A DNA stretch of 64,000 nt, taken from assembly GCA_033065855.1 (NCBI GenBank), contig JAVXUO010003050.1, forward strand, positions 124,001-188,000, given 5' to 3'. This document shows positions 10,404 to 23,200 of the stretch, piece after piece. The notes under the pieces were generated by a model. The model worked only from the letters and a program-made list of their open reading frames with translations. It made no database searches and was not told the origin of the DNA. Position 1 is the stretch's first letter; each line of letters begins with the position of its first letter. This stretch comes from Escallonia rubra (taxonomy: Eukaryota > Streptophyta > Magnoliopsida > Escalloniales > Escalloniaceae). Made by a program: the position numbers and the translations under genes.

Positions 10404-11329
10404 AGGGCTTAATTTCACCCAGCACCCTGTATTATGGGTCAGTTGGCCCAGCACCCTAGGGTTTTGAAAATATGGTACCCAAACCAAAATTTTGAAAAGT
10501 TCTTGGCACCCAGCACCATACAAGGTGCAAGAGGCACTTTGACCACACGTCTGTTAGTTTTTCAGGGGCAAAATAGTCTTCTTCCCCCTTAAAGCAACAT
10601 GTCATGCAGCTTGCACACTCCGTCGAGCTCCGCTTCTCAGGAAGCCAACACGCCATCCCTGACGTGCTCAAAATTAATCTGTTTATCTCCATCCTCCAAT
10701 AACTATGAATAATCATGTTAGAGTCCACAGATTCACAACATCGGCAACAAGATCATTCAAGCCTTCAATCACCTGCATGGAGTCTCATGAAGAACAACAA
10801 AATCAAATGCATCTGACATGTGTCTAAAGAAGTGACCGAATACAAAAATAGTGAGGCATGAAAACACCCCTAAGCAACAAATTGATACAAACATTTCACG
10901 TGCAAGGTCTTCTTCACCTCCGGCAGACGCTAAACATAGTGCTGTAGGCCTGAGCAAGCCGAATCAGACCCTCTCCAGATCCTCACGCGAACCGGCGGCA
11001 AAACCGGTATGCTGAGTTGTTCGACGGCCTCGGCGTCCCAGATTGAAGCGCCGGCAGACGCAGGTAGGGCCCGTAGGCCGAGCAAGCCGACTCAGACGCC
11101 GACGGCCAGATCCGCGACGTCAACCGACGGCAGGCCCGATATGCTCAGCTTGTTCGACGGCCTCGGCGATTTGGTTCGGCCCAGATCTTCTTCAACACCA
11201 TGTTTGCTTTGCAGTTGAGCCCAAAGGTCCGTAAGTCTCCTGGAAGATCCCGAGAAAGGCGGTACTCCGGCGAACTCCCAGAACGACAGTGAGGGCTGTT
11301 GGAGGGAAATGTGGAAGGAGAGTGAGTTT
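10404..11329. other. Foreign segment inserted in gag
   Basis: About 0.92 kb unrelated to gag, flanked on both sides by related gag sequence (10100-10403 and 11330-11580). It contains a diverged ~120-bp direct repeat (around GTTCGACGGCCTCGGCG, near 11020 and 11155) and GGTGCTGGG-type motifs. No protein family was recognised. It may be a captured host fragment or an older insertion; I cannot identify the source. Confidence 0.55.
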
Positions 11330-11775
11330 AAGTGCTTCGGAGGGCAATGCGTGGCGCCGGGGGCCATGTGTCGCGACCTGGGAGGGCCCGGAGGCCAAGG
11401 GGCGGTGGTCGCCACTGGGGCCTGAGCAGTAACAGCCGTCTTGAAGGTTGGATAGGCAGGAGGACCAAACCTGGTCTTGGGATAACACGGGGTGAGTAAT
11501 GGGCATAGGGTGCAGGGTCAAGGCTGAAATCTAAGTGACAAGACTTGGATTGATTTTTGCATTTCCACCATGGCTGTCATAAGAGTGGCTATAGTGGGTG
11601 AAAACTGCTGGATGGCCGCATTGACTGCAACTTGTATGTCAGGTGCGGTAGTTTGTGGCTGGTCTTGGGGACGCACAGCACTGGTCCCCTCTTGTTCACT
11701 CGAGTGGTCCTCTTCTTGCACGGCATGGATAAGGCCTTGGCTGGCAGCCCTCGTAACTTTTCGTTGTCTAGGCAT
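11330..11775 (-). pseudogene. gag: Gag N-terminal fragment with duplicated segment
   Basis: A minus-strand frame starts at ATG 11775 (MPRQRKVTRAASQ...) directly downstream of the LTR and PBS, the expected place for gag initiation. After MTAMVEMQKSIQV it degenerates. The following 11330-11580 is a diverged, deletion-ridden duplicate of 10100-10403, which carries the same MTAMVEMQKSIQV segment. Gag is therefore split by a duplication plus the foreign segment. Confidence 0.65.
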
Positions 11776-11821
11776 GGAGACTGAGTGCGGAAGATAGACA
11801 TACTACAGTATGATGCTCACC

Positions 11822-11839
11822 TCCCCAGCGGAGTCGCCA
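11822..11839 (-). other. Primer binding site of TR-GAG element
   Basis: On the minus strand TGGCGACTCCGCTGGGGA follows the end of the 5' LTR after three bases. It begins TGG, complementary to a tRNA CCA end. I have not assigned the tRNA species. Confidence 0.7.
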
Positions 11840-11842
11840 AAA

Positions 11843-13982
11843 TGATGCCAAGGAAAGTGGGTTCGTACTTACGTAGAGGTGCCACAAAGGCTGCAGTCCG
11901 AGTCAGCTTCCAAGTATGTTGATGTGAGACACAGCAAGGGTAGAACAAGGGCAGAGACCAAGGGCTTCCCAGACAGAGCTTGAGGGTGGCAGTGCTGCGA
12001 GGGCGATAGCGCAGGATGAATATACGACGACAGTCACAGTCCGATGCTTAGGTCCAAAGTCAGGGTCATGTATGTTTCTCTCTCTAGGATTCTAGAGTGA
12101 GAAAGTGAAATTATGAGAGTGAAGAAGAAGTCCAAACATCCAAATGCATTCTCAAGACCTCTATTTATAGAGATTGAGATGATGATGTCATTAACCGACA
12201 CGTGGCGCTCCCTGGGAGTGACACGTCACCAGGGGGTCCACGGGTGCCGGTGCTCCACGGACTGTCGAATCACATATTCATCCGGCCTGCCCCGCACAGC
12301 GTCGCTCTGTCTGTCTGGAAAGACTGGCTCCCACCGCATCGGTGTGGCCAGAGAACCCCCTTGATCTAGCCTCCAATCCAAGCCCTTGCGGAGTCCCACA
12401 GGCCTGGCAGCGGTGGGGAAGACCCGACGCCCAACTGCCAGGTGAACTAGGCGCGATGCCCTCCGAAGACCTGCTCCCGTCTCGGAGTGACCCGGGGGTC
12501 ATAGTCCCTAGGGGTGCCGACGCAAGCCCCCAGTGCCAGAGCACGTAGGCCAGTCACGCAGGCACCCTGACGGAGATAGTGTCCCGGAGGAGTCGCCTAT
12601 TCCGCAGGCCAAGGTAGCATCCCGGAGGAGCCGTCTACCCGACCGGCCGAGGTAGCATCCCGGAGGAGCCGTCTACCTGGCGGAAGGGGAGTTGAGCACT
12701 TGGAGCTCCCTGGCAGAGATAGTGTCCCGGAGGAGTCGCCTATCCCCGCGGGTGAGTCCTTATGCCGGAGCACTCGGAGCATGTCAAGGTAGCATCCCGG
12801 AGGAGCCGTCTACCCGACTGGCCGAGGTAGCATCCCGGAGGAGCCGTCTACCTGGCGGAAGGGGAGTTGAAGAGCTCCCTGGCAGAGATAGTGTCCCGGA
12901 GGAGTCGCCTATCCCCGCGGGTGAGTCCTTATGCCGGAGCACTCGGAGCATGTCAAGGTAGCATCCCGGAGGAGCCGTCTACCTGACTGGCCGAGGTAGC
13001 ATCCCGGAGGACGGTCTACCTGGCGGAAGGGGAGTTGAAGAGCTCCCTGGCAGAGATAGTGTCCCGGAGGAGTCGCCTATCCCCGCGGATGAGTCCAGGA
13101 GCACTCGAAGCATGTCAAGGTAGCATCCCGGAGGCGCCGTCTACCCGACTGGCCGAGGTAGCATCCCGGAGGAGCCGTCTACCTGGCGGTAGGGGACATG
13201 AAGAGCTCCCTGGCAGAGATAGTGTCCCGGAGGAGTCGCCTAGCGATGCGGGTGATGTACACTCCGGAGAGTGGGAAGCATGTTCCATGACCAAGGCGGT
13301 GCGCATGGTGTGATGAATGAGTGCGTATGATGACATGATTGTGGCGCATGGGCGCGATGAAGTGAGAAGCCTGGGGCACGTTGTGTCAATGGCGCGGCGC
13401 ATGGGCGCGACATAGTGCGTATAGTGCGGGGCACGGTAGTGTGACAGCGGCGCATGGGCGCGGCGCATGGGCGCGGCGGAGTGTTGGAGTGTGACGCCCG
13501 AACGTCGGTGACGGGGGTCACGGAGACGACGTCCGGGCGACGGACGATGAGCGTCGTGGAGTTGTGTCTAGGCGACGGGGTCGCAGAGTTGTGTCCGGGC
13601 GACGGGGGTTGCGGAGTTGTGTCCAGGCGACGGGGTCGCGAAGTTGTGTCCGGGCGACGGGGTTCGCGGAGTTGTGTCCGGGCGACGGGGGTCGCGGAGT
13701 TGACGTCCGGACGACGGGCGACGGGCGTCGCGGAGTTGACGTCCGGACGACGGGCATCGCGGAGTTGACGTCAGGACGACGGGCGACGGGGGTCGCGGAG
13801 TTGACGTCCGGACGACGGGCGACGTGCGACGGTCGAAGTGGCATGAGGCTTGGTCACGTTACTTGAGCGTGCATGCTTTGACCGGTTGTGAGCGTTGAAA
13901 ATGTATGTTGCTTGTGCGGACGTGTCATGCAAAATGGTGCCGCAGTGGGCCTTTTGGGTACGACCAGAATAGGTTGGGAACA
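11843..13982 (-). repeat. 5' LTR of the TR-GAG element
   Basis: 2140 bp with TG...CA ends on the plus strand, matching 4098-6252. The TATA-like box CTATAAATAG at 12170-12161 on the minus strand would drive gag transcription. It contains the ~170-bp array (about 12570-13250) and the GC-rich array (about 13575-13825). Differences from the other LTR are concentrated in the arrays. Confidence 0.9.
12161..12170 (-). promoter_or_regulatory. 5' LTR TATA-like box
   Basis: CTATAAATAG on the minus strand, about 320 bp before the LTR end and pointing into gag. It is conserved in all four better-preserved LTRs of the family in this window. Confidence 0.6.
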
Positions 13983-13987
13983 ACTTG

Positions 13988-16056
13988 TTTCGTTGAATGA
14001 ATTCCAAAAACAAAACCATTTTCTTCTATTTCAATATTTTCCTTACTTACTTCCCTCGAGGTTTTCTCATGAGTTCCAACTCAGTATCATTAGTGCGATA
14101 CGAGAAAATATTCAGGTACAAAAGTAATTTTTGAATAAATGGCCTTTTTGTCTATCTTTTGAGTTTTGAGCCCCACCTTGACATAAAAGCCCAAAATGAA
14201 GTTCAAACGTTAACTTGGAAAAAGCTTAGAAATGTTTATGAGAGTTACCTCACTGAAATATTACACGCTGTACTGTTACAAAAATTTTTTTCCCTTTCTT
14301 TTTTGTGGAAGACATAAATATATTGATATAAAAATAAAGAGTCGTAAAAAGTACGGCCAATGTTACAAACCATAGGTTGTAACACAATTGGAAACATTAA
14401 AAGGAAGATAGAGCAACTAGAGTAATAATTCAGGAACGTAGTAAAATACTGAACTCCAGTGGTGAGTTGCTAATCATGATTGAAGGAAGTGTCTGCTATA
14501 TTAGCCAACTGTTCAAACACTTTGACACCCCGTAATATGTCTGGATCTCTAGAAAAATGTCACAATAATGGAAGGCATATATCCTATGTAATAAGCATAG
14601 TACAAAGTAGGCATCACCAAGGAATAAAGTAAGTCATCACATGTCATCATTGAAACGATAAAATTCGAATCCAAGTAAAACATAACATGTTTAAATCCGT
14701 GAATCTTACACAATTCCATCTTTTCACAACGTATTTTAGGCGCAAGTGTTATAAATTCATATTTAGTTCCTCATTTTTTTTAATTTAAAAAGAAAACGCC
14801 GGAGAGAGAGTATATCCAAGCAACACCTTGTTTGATATTGTGATTGATCTATTTGGGTGTGTGAGACTGTGAGTGATGGAAGGGCATGATGTGAGGGTGT
14901 AGAGGAGAGGTGGGTGACTACAGTCAACAGCAGCCAAATGCCATCCCTTGAAGCCACTGCCATACAGGAGCAACACCCTTAACGAAGCCGAGAGTAAGTA
15001 TGAGACGATGGAACTTAGGCCCGTTTGATACTTTTTTTTTTCCAGTTTTTTTTATAGTTTTAGAAACCGAAGAAAATAAACACGTTTGGTAAACAAATTT
15101 TTTTTTTTTCTTCAGTTTAAAAAATCAGTTTTTACACCAAGACTGTTTTTGAAAACTCCAAAAATGAGTTTCGGTTTTCAGTTTTGATTTTTTTTTTTTT
15201 TTAGACCACCACCTCCGGCGACCATCGCCTGCGGCAGCCACCTCCGGCCACCACCACCGCCATCCACCACAAAAAAAAACTCAAAATAAAAATTGAGTAA
15301 TCAAACGCCAAAAAAACAAAAAAAAAAAACTGGATGGATTATCAAACACCCACTTGTTTTTGTAAATATATATATATATATATATATATTGTAAACTGAA
15401 AACCAAAACTGAAAGTGTTATCAAACAGAACCTTATAATATCTAGTAATGGGTCTTTTAAGGCCGGTCAGATTCACATTGGACAAACAGGACTCTCGCGG
15501 GAGGCCACGCCGTGTGCCAACCGAACCAAACAGGACCTGAAAGGCTGCAAGATCGGAAGGAAAGAATAGGGGGAGGCTTTAGAAGAAGAGAGCTCCTTCT
15601 AAAAAGAGGTTCTATCTATGTTTGAGATGAACAAGCCAATTTTTAGCTCTGGCCCGAGCTCGTTTGAGATGAACAAGCCAATTTTTAGCATATTTAAAGC
15701 GCAATAAGTCAAATAGACGAGCCTGAGAAACCCTCAGACTCCGCTCGGCTCTGCTTGTCTCGTACGCCTATATTTGCGTTGAAGTTCCGAGCTTAATGGC
15801 ACCAACAGTATGTAATTTAATGCAATAAGATAAAAATTAACTGTACTTCCACGAGATCAGCATCTGAGGCTTACTTAGCACACGCTCGAGAAGTGCTAGA
15901 ATGAACTACAAGAACCAAGTCCTATAAATTGGTTGGATTCGAACTGATACGAATGCATGACAGAAGGAAGTCACAGCCTTAACAAAATACATACACTTCA
16001 AATCTTCTGGACTTGCCAAAGTAGTTTTTAGAGGATAGTATCTCGTCCAGTCGTTC
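13988..16056. other. Intergenic, ARF8 3' side
   Basis: AT-rich DNA without a supported gene, apart from the MITE at 15020-15432. It must include the ARF8 3' UTR next to 16056. Short open frames near 14763-14976 have no recognisable features. Confidence 0.5.
15020..15432. mobile_element. Tourist-like MITE with TTA TSD
   Basis: The left end GGCCCGTTTGATA and the inverted right end (TATCAAACAGAACC) form an imperfect terminal inverted repeat. TTA flanks both sides (15017-15019 and 15433-15435), as for PIF/Harbinger-derived MITEs. The 413-bp interior is A/T-run rich, with an (AT)n stretch at about 15367-15389 and no open frame. Confidence 0.65.
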
Positions 16057-19000
16057 TCAATAGTCAAGCGAGCCTAAAGAAGGTAGCCCAGAAAGATGGT
16101 CTCGACCATCACTTCCACCACCATTCATTCTTTCACCTGCAATTTGGCCGAAGGATTCAGCCTCTTGTTTCCCGAGTTTCTGTACATCCTCAGGTGAAAG
16201 TATCTTGATATACCAGACATTGTTTACAAATGCCCTGCATGGATTGTGTACAGTGAGTCCACTAGAAAGAAGAAATGTAAAGGTATAAACAATCTGAAGC
16301 CATTTTAGAAATCCTAAAGTGGCCTTCACTACAACTAGGGGAGCACAGACTCTCGATTATGGTTTAAGAAGGGACTTTTAGGTTTTCTTACTTACCAAGA
16401 AAGAGAAGGCTCAGACATAACATGGTTTTTGGACAGCCCCGAGGGCGCCAACACACACACACATGCTTACACACACAGAATTGTACGTCAAAGATACCAT
16501 AAGATGTATATCAGGTTACAGACTACATAGAAATGATAATGTATAGCTTGGCTTCAGAAAAATGATACGCTTTGAAGCCCAAACATGAATGCCCGATGTC
16601 TGAACAAATCCTTTATTACAGAAATTTATTGTTTCTCATATTTTTGCTTATCGTCAGAGTCAAGTTCTTATCTGCTTATATCTATAATAAAATACTGATA
16701 TGTTTAGATAACTAATCTTATCATTGGGAGTAAGTAGTAACAGAAATGTGACACTGGATCATAAAAGAAAAAGGGTGTAAGTTGCTCATGATTTTGGACT
16801 TTGGAGCAATGGGATATTTATAATTGGGAGAAGTGCCTGTGTGCTCGTGTATTTCTTGCTGATCTATATACAAGGGTAGATTCCGTCTTCATCTAAAATA
16901 GACCGTCTTATACAGATAGTTACTTACTCCCATGGGTCGTCTCCAAGGAGAAGCACATCGTTCTCCCTGTCAACAAATACAAGCTGCCAGCCTGATCTTT
17001 GAGGGTCTTCAAGCAATCCCTCGATCCCGAACATCTGACCCAATTCCTCTCGCAGCTCGTGATAGCTGCTGAACCGGGTCATGTCCAGCGACCTCCCAAC
17101 TGACCCTGATTTGTACACCTGCACATGCACAAACAGCTTCATACCGAATCATCAGATACAGATAAAATATTTACAAAATACACAGCATCTTTGTGGCTTG
17201 CACCTTGACATATGTACGGGAAGGGTTTGGTGGGTCAACTTGTCCACCACTATGCAACAACTCAGACGAGTCTTGCATAAAACCATAAAGGGAACTCTGG
17301 AACCCAGAAGCCCCCAATGGCATAGAGGACATATCAGCATCATTGGAAGAAGTACCAATACTGGACACGGTGGTGGGAAGTAGGAGCCCAGAGGAGTCAA
17401 TATTAGCACATAAGAGACCTTGATTATGGGCATCCAAACTACAAGTTTCCTGCTCCACAGCAGTATCTTTCCCATGATATGGCGGAACAGAAACTGCACT
17501 AGAAGGGGAATTGACTTGTGCATGGGCAAACTTCGATACCCAGGACTGCTGGGATGGCTGCTCACCAAGCATGGACTGACCAGTTCTTGAGAAATTCAAA
17601 AGATTGCCACTTCGTTCAGCAGATAGAGAACCTAGCATATTCTGCATACTTGAAGGAGTAATCGACGCCGAAAACTTAGGGCTTGAATCTGGGAACTCTG
17701 CTTTTGAAAATGACGGAGATGATACATTTGTTTGCTGCCTCTGCTGAATCTGATCGCTTTGAACAAGATAAGGCTCTGGATATGTATGTTGCTGTTGTTC
17801 CTCGGATTGATTGTTAACTTGTTGCTGTAATGGCCTAGCCAGGTTTTCTTGTAGCATCTGGGTTTGTCCAGGTAAGATATTAGGAGAGATCGCTTGCTGA
17901 ATAAATTGCTGATGTTGCTGCAAAATAGGATTATGGCTGCCTGACTGTTGTAGATATTGGACAGGCTGCTGAAACTGCATCAATTGTTGTTTCAGCGCAT
18001 CTCCACCTCCAAAATTCTGCAATCCCGCTGCTAACATGGCTTGGTACTGCTGATTGAGATCATTCCGGAGGAACGTTGGATCAACTCTCTGTTGCATCCA
18101 AGGAAACATACCGACAGACTGAAAATTTAGGGATTGAAGACCTGGTTCACCAGTATCCCCTCTTAACCATGTCATACCATTAGCTGCTTCATCTCTGCTA
18201 TCTGATCAAGAGCGAAGAAACAGAGGAATGAAAACAAAACTTTAGAATGTCAAATGCCAGAGCAAACAACATGCCCGTAATTGCACTAGAGTCAGAGCGC
18301 AGTTGGTCATTATAACTAGGGATGGAGCTAAGCAGACCTAGCTTCATCAAATTGCAAACTAGCAGAACTTACCCTCTCTAGAACATGAGCATTATTAAGA
18401 GTAGATCTTGTGCCCAAATGAGTTATAGGTTCGTTCGGGGTAATACCAAATTCTAACATGTTAATAATGCCAGGGCAAATTTACCACATGAAAGCCTGCA
18501 AGGTTTGATAAAAGCACGGCTTCTTATATTTTCCTTGTGAAATATCGCAACCACAGCTATTAATATCTTCAAATCAAGGAGTATATATCGTCTTCTTATT
18601 TACTAACAGTACACGAGTTATTAAACAGGAACTAATATTTGTATGCTTACCTCCTCACAAGGAATTGACAGACAATATTCATATTTACATTTAAGATATA
18701 TCCCCTTCTCTTTTTTTTTTAATCAAAATACAATTCACAAAGACAAAAATACGCGCGCGCATATATATATATATATATATAAGGCTAGCCACACCTAAGT
18801 TGCATGAGGCTAGCGATCAAAACTATGTAGTTTTGATAAAATAAACATAACTATTTTTTTTCTCTCTCTCTCTCTCCCCCCCCCCCCTCTTCCCCATGTT
18901 TTTCTCTCTGTCATAGGCCGGCCCTGGCAACCTACGGCCGCCATTGACCACCCATGATCCCTACCATAAACAACCCATATTCCTGCTGCAAACAGTTTAC

Positions 19001-20097
19001 ACCACCCACACCATACACAACCACCATAATTTTCACCGTCACAAGCCACTGTGGACCACCCATCTTCCATCGACGGCACCCATCTTACATCGCCGGCTAC
19101 CGTAAATGGCCATTCCAGCTGCAAGCGGTTTCCTCCGCCCACACCACACACACTCACAACCGTAAGCCAATTACTACAACAGTTGGACCACGACAACAGA
19201 ACCTCGCATAAGGGATATATCCCAGATCTGAACCCTTCTTTGTCGAGGATGGTGTGCAATTTTACACCACCGAATCCTCACTTAATTACAATTAGGATAG
19301 AATGGTGAGTTTTCTCAGGTTTCTTCTTTATTGATTGGGCTTCCTGTGCGTCTAACTACCACTCTTACAAAGGTCTCCAAAACGACCGCCGCTACAGTGG
19401 TGATGCAACTGTGAACTTGCGGCAGCGTCCAATTTCATCTTATTGTCGACCAACCCTAAGACTTGAATTTTCTCAGATTTTGATTTGGTAGGGGCCAGTT
19501 GAATTTGATTGTGGTTGTTGGCATTTGCCATCGCTTGGATTGTCACTGCAAGAACCTCTTTACAGGTCATCCCAAGGGTGAGAGATGGTGAGGGATAAGG
19601 GACGAGAGAGAGCGTGGTTATCCACATTCATGGGGCGTTATTATGGTGGTTGAAGTGGTGCCGCTCTCTAAGATAGAAGCTGGAACATGAAAGATAATTT
19701 GGAGATGGGAATGGTGGCCGAGGTGGAGGGTGGTTGCCAGCGCCAAAGGCTGGAGTGAGAAGGATCGATGGTGAGCTGAGGTGGAATTTGTGGATTGGCG
19801 GGGTTGTGGTTGACTACGGTGGTGGTGGTGGGATGGAGGTACCGGCGGGGTTGTGGTGGACAGCAGCGCGGTAGTCTTTATGGTGATATACGGTTGTGGC
19901 GGCAAAGGGGTTGGTTATGCCAAAGGATGGTGGGAGCGATGGTAAATGGTAGAGAGAGAGAGAAAGAGAGAGAGAGTCCAGATCAGATGAAAAAGGGTGA
20001 AAGATGGAAACAAAAGAATATTTGTTGTAAAACTACGTAGTATTGGGCATTAGCCTTAGGCAACTTGCCTAAGGCTAGCCCCACACTCGCTTTCCCC

Positions 20098-20143
<46 letters not shown>

Positions 20144-20194
20144 CCCATGTATATGTGTGTGTATATATATGTGTATGTGTACACACATATGTAT

Positions 20195-20231
<37 letters not shown>

Positions 20232-23200
20232 TATATGTGTGTGTGTGTGTGTAAATGTCAAAAATTAAGCTCTAATAGATGTCAGCTTGCAGTAGTAAAA
20301 TCATAGGCTTGCAGATCTCAAAACAACACAAATTAGCTTTTTGGTAGGTAATAGTGACAGACTGCATAAGAAACTCCAAACAGGGTGTAACCTAACTTGT
20401 CATGTCAGTCCCCTCAACTGCAAGCTCATGTTGGTTTCTTGGCCAAAGTTGGACAAAAATTTTGGAATTTTAGTTTGTATAAGAGGTATTAAAAATGGTT
20501 TCCGTATGTGACTTTGAAGAGGCCTGGGAACAGATTGACCAGAGATTCTACCCCAGTGCTCAACTCAACTTTTCTGCTGCTAATCACTCACAGCATCAAC
20601 CTGTTTGTTGGAATGGAGGGAGGGATTGTGGGGAAGGTAGAACAATGAAGTACGAAAAGATAAGCCCACCATGCTAGGATGCATTCTAGTTTTTATTATT
20701 TCCTTCTCTGAATACATCTGTTTTTAGATTAGTACACTTGGATGGATGACATGCTTAAATGAAACAAGAAAGACGGTACTAAGTGGTGCAAATACCTTGA
20801 AAAGATGAGGCTCCAGGATACCAAGGTCTTTTCAGTCTGAGAGGGAAGAGCGACGGATACATGGGAAAAGTTGTCAAAGGCTCAATTTCCCACAATGACA
20901 CCCGTGGCTGCCTTTCACCTGCAGTTGACTCATCCCACCCGACCTGCATGACAGAAGAGATTGAACATAACGAAAATGGTGAATAGGTCATAACCATGAA
21001 GGAAATGAAAGGAGCTCCAACCACCAACTCAAGTAATTCTGAACCATATATAAGAGAAACAAGTTCAGCATCATGAAGAAGACAACTAAGCAGTAGATCC
21101 CAAAAACGTAAATTGTCCATGCAGTATTATAATTTATTAAGAGATCTAAAAACCAATCAAAAGGAAAAGCTGATGGGTCAGATACTTTCTCAAGTTTAAG
21201 TGGAAGACTTTATGGCACAAAAACAATATCTGGAACTGCCTCGAAATGTTTTTTAAGTGCGGATAGCTTAGATGGAAACAGTAATAAGATTTTGCTGGAG
21301 TCTCGGCCTTTTGCATGCAATATGTACTCCATAAGATTATTTCAAGCTCTCAGCTTGCGTTGTGAGATGTCCTTGTGGCAAATGAACGTGTCGCTTGAGA
21401 CTCCCGATTATTTTATGAGAGAAGCATAAATGCCTTACGTCTTATGTTATGGCAAAAGTAAAGCTACCTTTTATGGCTCAACAAGAGTCTTGTTCCTTCA
21501 ACATCAGATAAGGTACGTACCATTCGCATATCGAATGAGACCGGGAAGGCCATGGACAAATTCGATACCCTATTAGGCACCAGTTATTGGGGCTGCCATG
21601 CCAATAGACATTGAAAACGCTTGACTACATTAATTGAAGCTTCCTTCCTTACCCCTAGAAAGCATGGGTCTAAAGAAAAATGGAGGAAATGGACTCTTGA
21701 CTTGAATCTCTTTAGTGGATTTTCTATATTGGTTACCGGTACTTCTCTGGTTCAATTTAACAGCGTGATCGCTTTTTGTCCCCTTTTTCTCTTAATTATT
21801 TGAAAGCAAGCTATAGGTCGTCACTCGTCACTTTTCCAAGTTACTGGAGTTAGGCATGGTACGAGGATTTGTGCTAGAGTCTGTACCAATTATGGAGATA
21901 TCTGATGCAGATAATGCCTTGACTTTTTGGCAGAGACAACGTCTAATGTGTTTCAAAGTTGACTCCGGTCCCAAGAACCATGCCAACCTATCGTCAGATT
22001 TAAGTCATTTTCTTGAAATTGTTTATGTTTTGAATTGTTACTATTTTAATGCTTTTTTTCCTTTCTAGCTGGGACGTCCTACTTGGGTCTACCTTCGAAC
22101 ACCTCTTTGTAATCAAAGCCATCTAGGATAAGGTCATTGAAAGATTTAAGGAGGTTGGCCGGATGGAGAAGGCTATACACATAGTGACGAGGTAATCGTC
22201 AAATCTTGTGACCTTCTACCCTTCCCATGCATTTACTGGTTAATCAAGCTGCAACGCAAAGTCAATAGATGTATGGCATCATGGGCCATTCGAGCAGGAA
22301 AATGGTAATGGTAGCACAATAGCGTGACTTTGGCAAATTTTTGGGGATATCTTTCGAGGGGGAGAAAGCATATAGTCTTTTTCAAAGACTGGTATGCGGA
22401 CAAAGTTCTCTTGATGCGGATGCGTCAGGGAAATCAAGTCACCGGTTTATTTTTGTGTTGGTAGGGAGTTTTGAAAAACCTCGAGGGAAGCAACTGGTTA
22501 GCAAAATTGGCTGGTAGATGGCTATCGTTTCTTTTTTGTGGGGTGGTAATGTTCGGTTGATGCGGATGCGTCAGGGAAATCAAGTCACTGGTCTATTTTT
22601 GTGTGGTAGAGAGTTTTGAAAAACCTCAAGGGAAGCAGCTGGTTAGCAAAATTGGCTTGTAGATGGCTATCGTTTCTTTTTTGTGGGGTGGCAATATTCG
22701 GTTGGGGCATACTTTTTATGTAAATGGTTTGCCCTCTTCTGTGCTCATAATAATTTTAATGAAGATGATAAGTGTCCATTTATTAACAAACGATTCAAAC
22801 AAAGGTCCGTACGTTAATAAGTACATTTTTATAGTTTTCAGAAGTGTCTTTTACAAGAATTACGAGCATGCAACAAACAGAACCCAACCCAGAAAACATA
22901 CCTCCTTGAGCTCAACAATAAAAAGAACTCTAATAATTACTTACATATATATCTACAACATTGAGGGAACAAAAGTTCACAAGAAGATGTCATAGCAGCA
23001 TGCGCACATTCAGCTTGTTTACCTTGACTGATCGCCAGTGAGAATTTGGCCAGCGAACAGGATCTAAGTCACCAATTCCAGTGATCGTACCCATGTATCT
23101 GTATAATGCAAGCCATCCACATTAAGAAACTAAAAACCCCAAAAAAGAAGCATGTCACAAGTGGGCAGATTCAATGAGAATCACCATTAAATGGTACATT

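Larger units (their letters stand above)
4098..13982 (-). mobile_element. Complete TR-GAG-like LTR retrotransposon (gag only)
   Basis: This 9.9-kb insertion is flanked by the 5-bp TSD ACTTG at 4093-4097 and 13983-13987. Read on the minus strand it runs 5' LTR (13982-11843), PBS (11839-11822), gag (11775 to 8853, interrupted), a long GC-rich non-coding region, PPT (about 6264-6253) and 3' LTR (6252-4098). No protease, integrase, reverse transcriptase or RNase H is seen in the 5.6-kb interior, so it cannot move without a helper. Elements with LTRs plus gag only are known in plants as TR-GAG. The LTRs are close to identical outside their repeat arrays, which suggests a fairly recent insertion. 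Confidence 0.85.
18202..20795 (-). other. ARF8 intron 11, expanded by repeats
   Basis: A 2.6-kb intron between exons 11 and 12. It holds a TIR-bearing element (about 18781-20080), flanking AT tracts, and a complex TA/CA microsatellite (about 20098-20250). No coding signal. Confidence 0.8.

Noticed and set aside
15930-15990. GGATTCGAAC box resembling a tRNA T-loop
   Set aside because: No matching acceptor or anticodon stems could be built around it on either strand.
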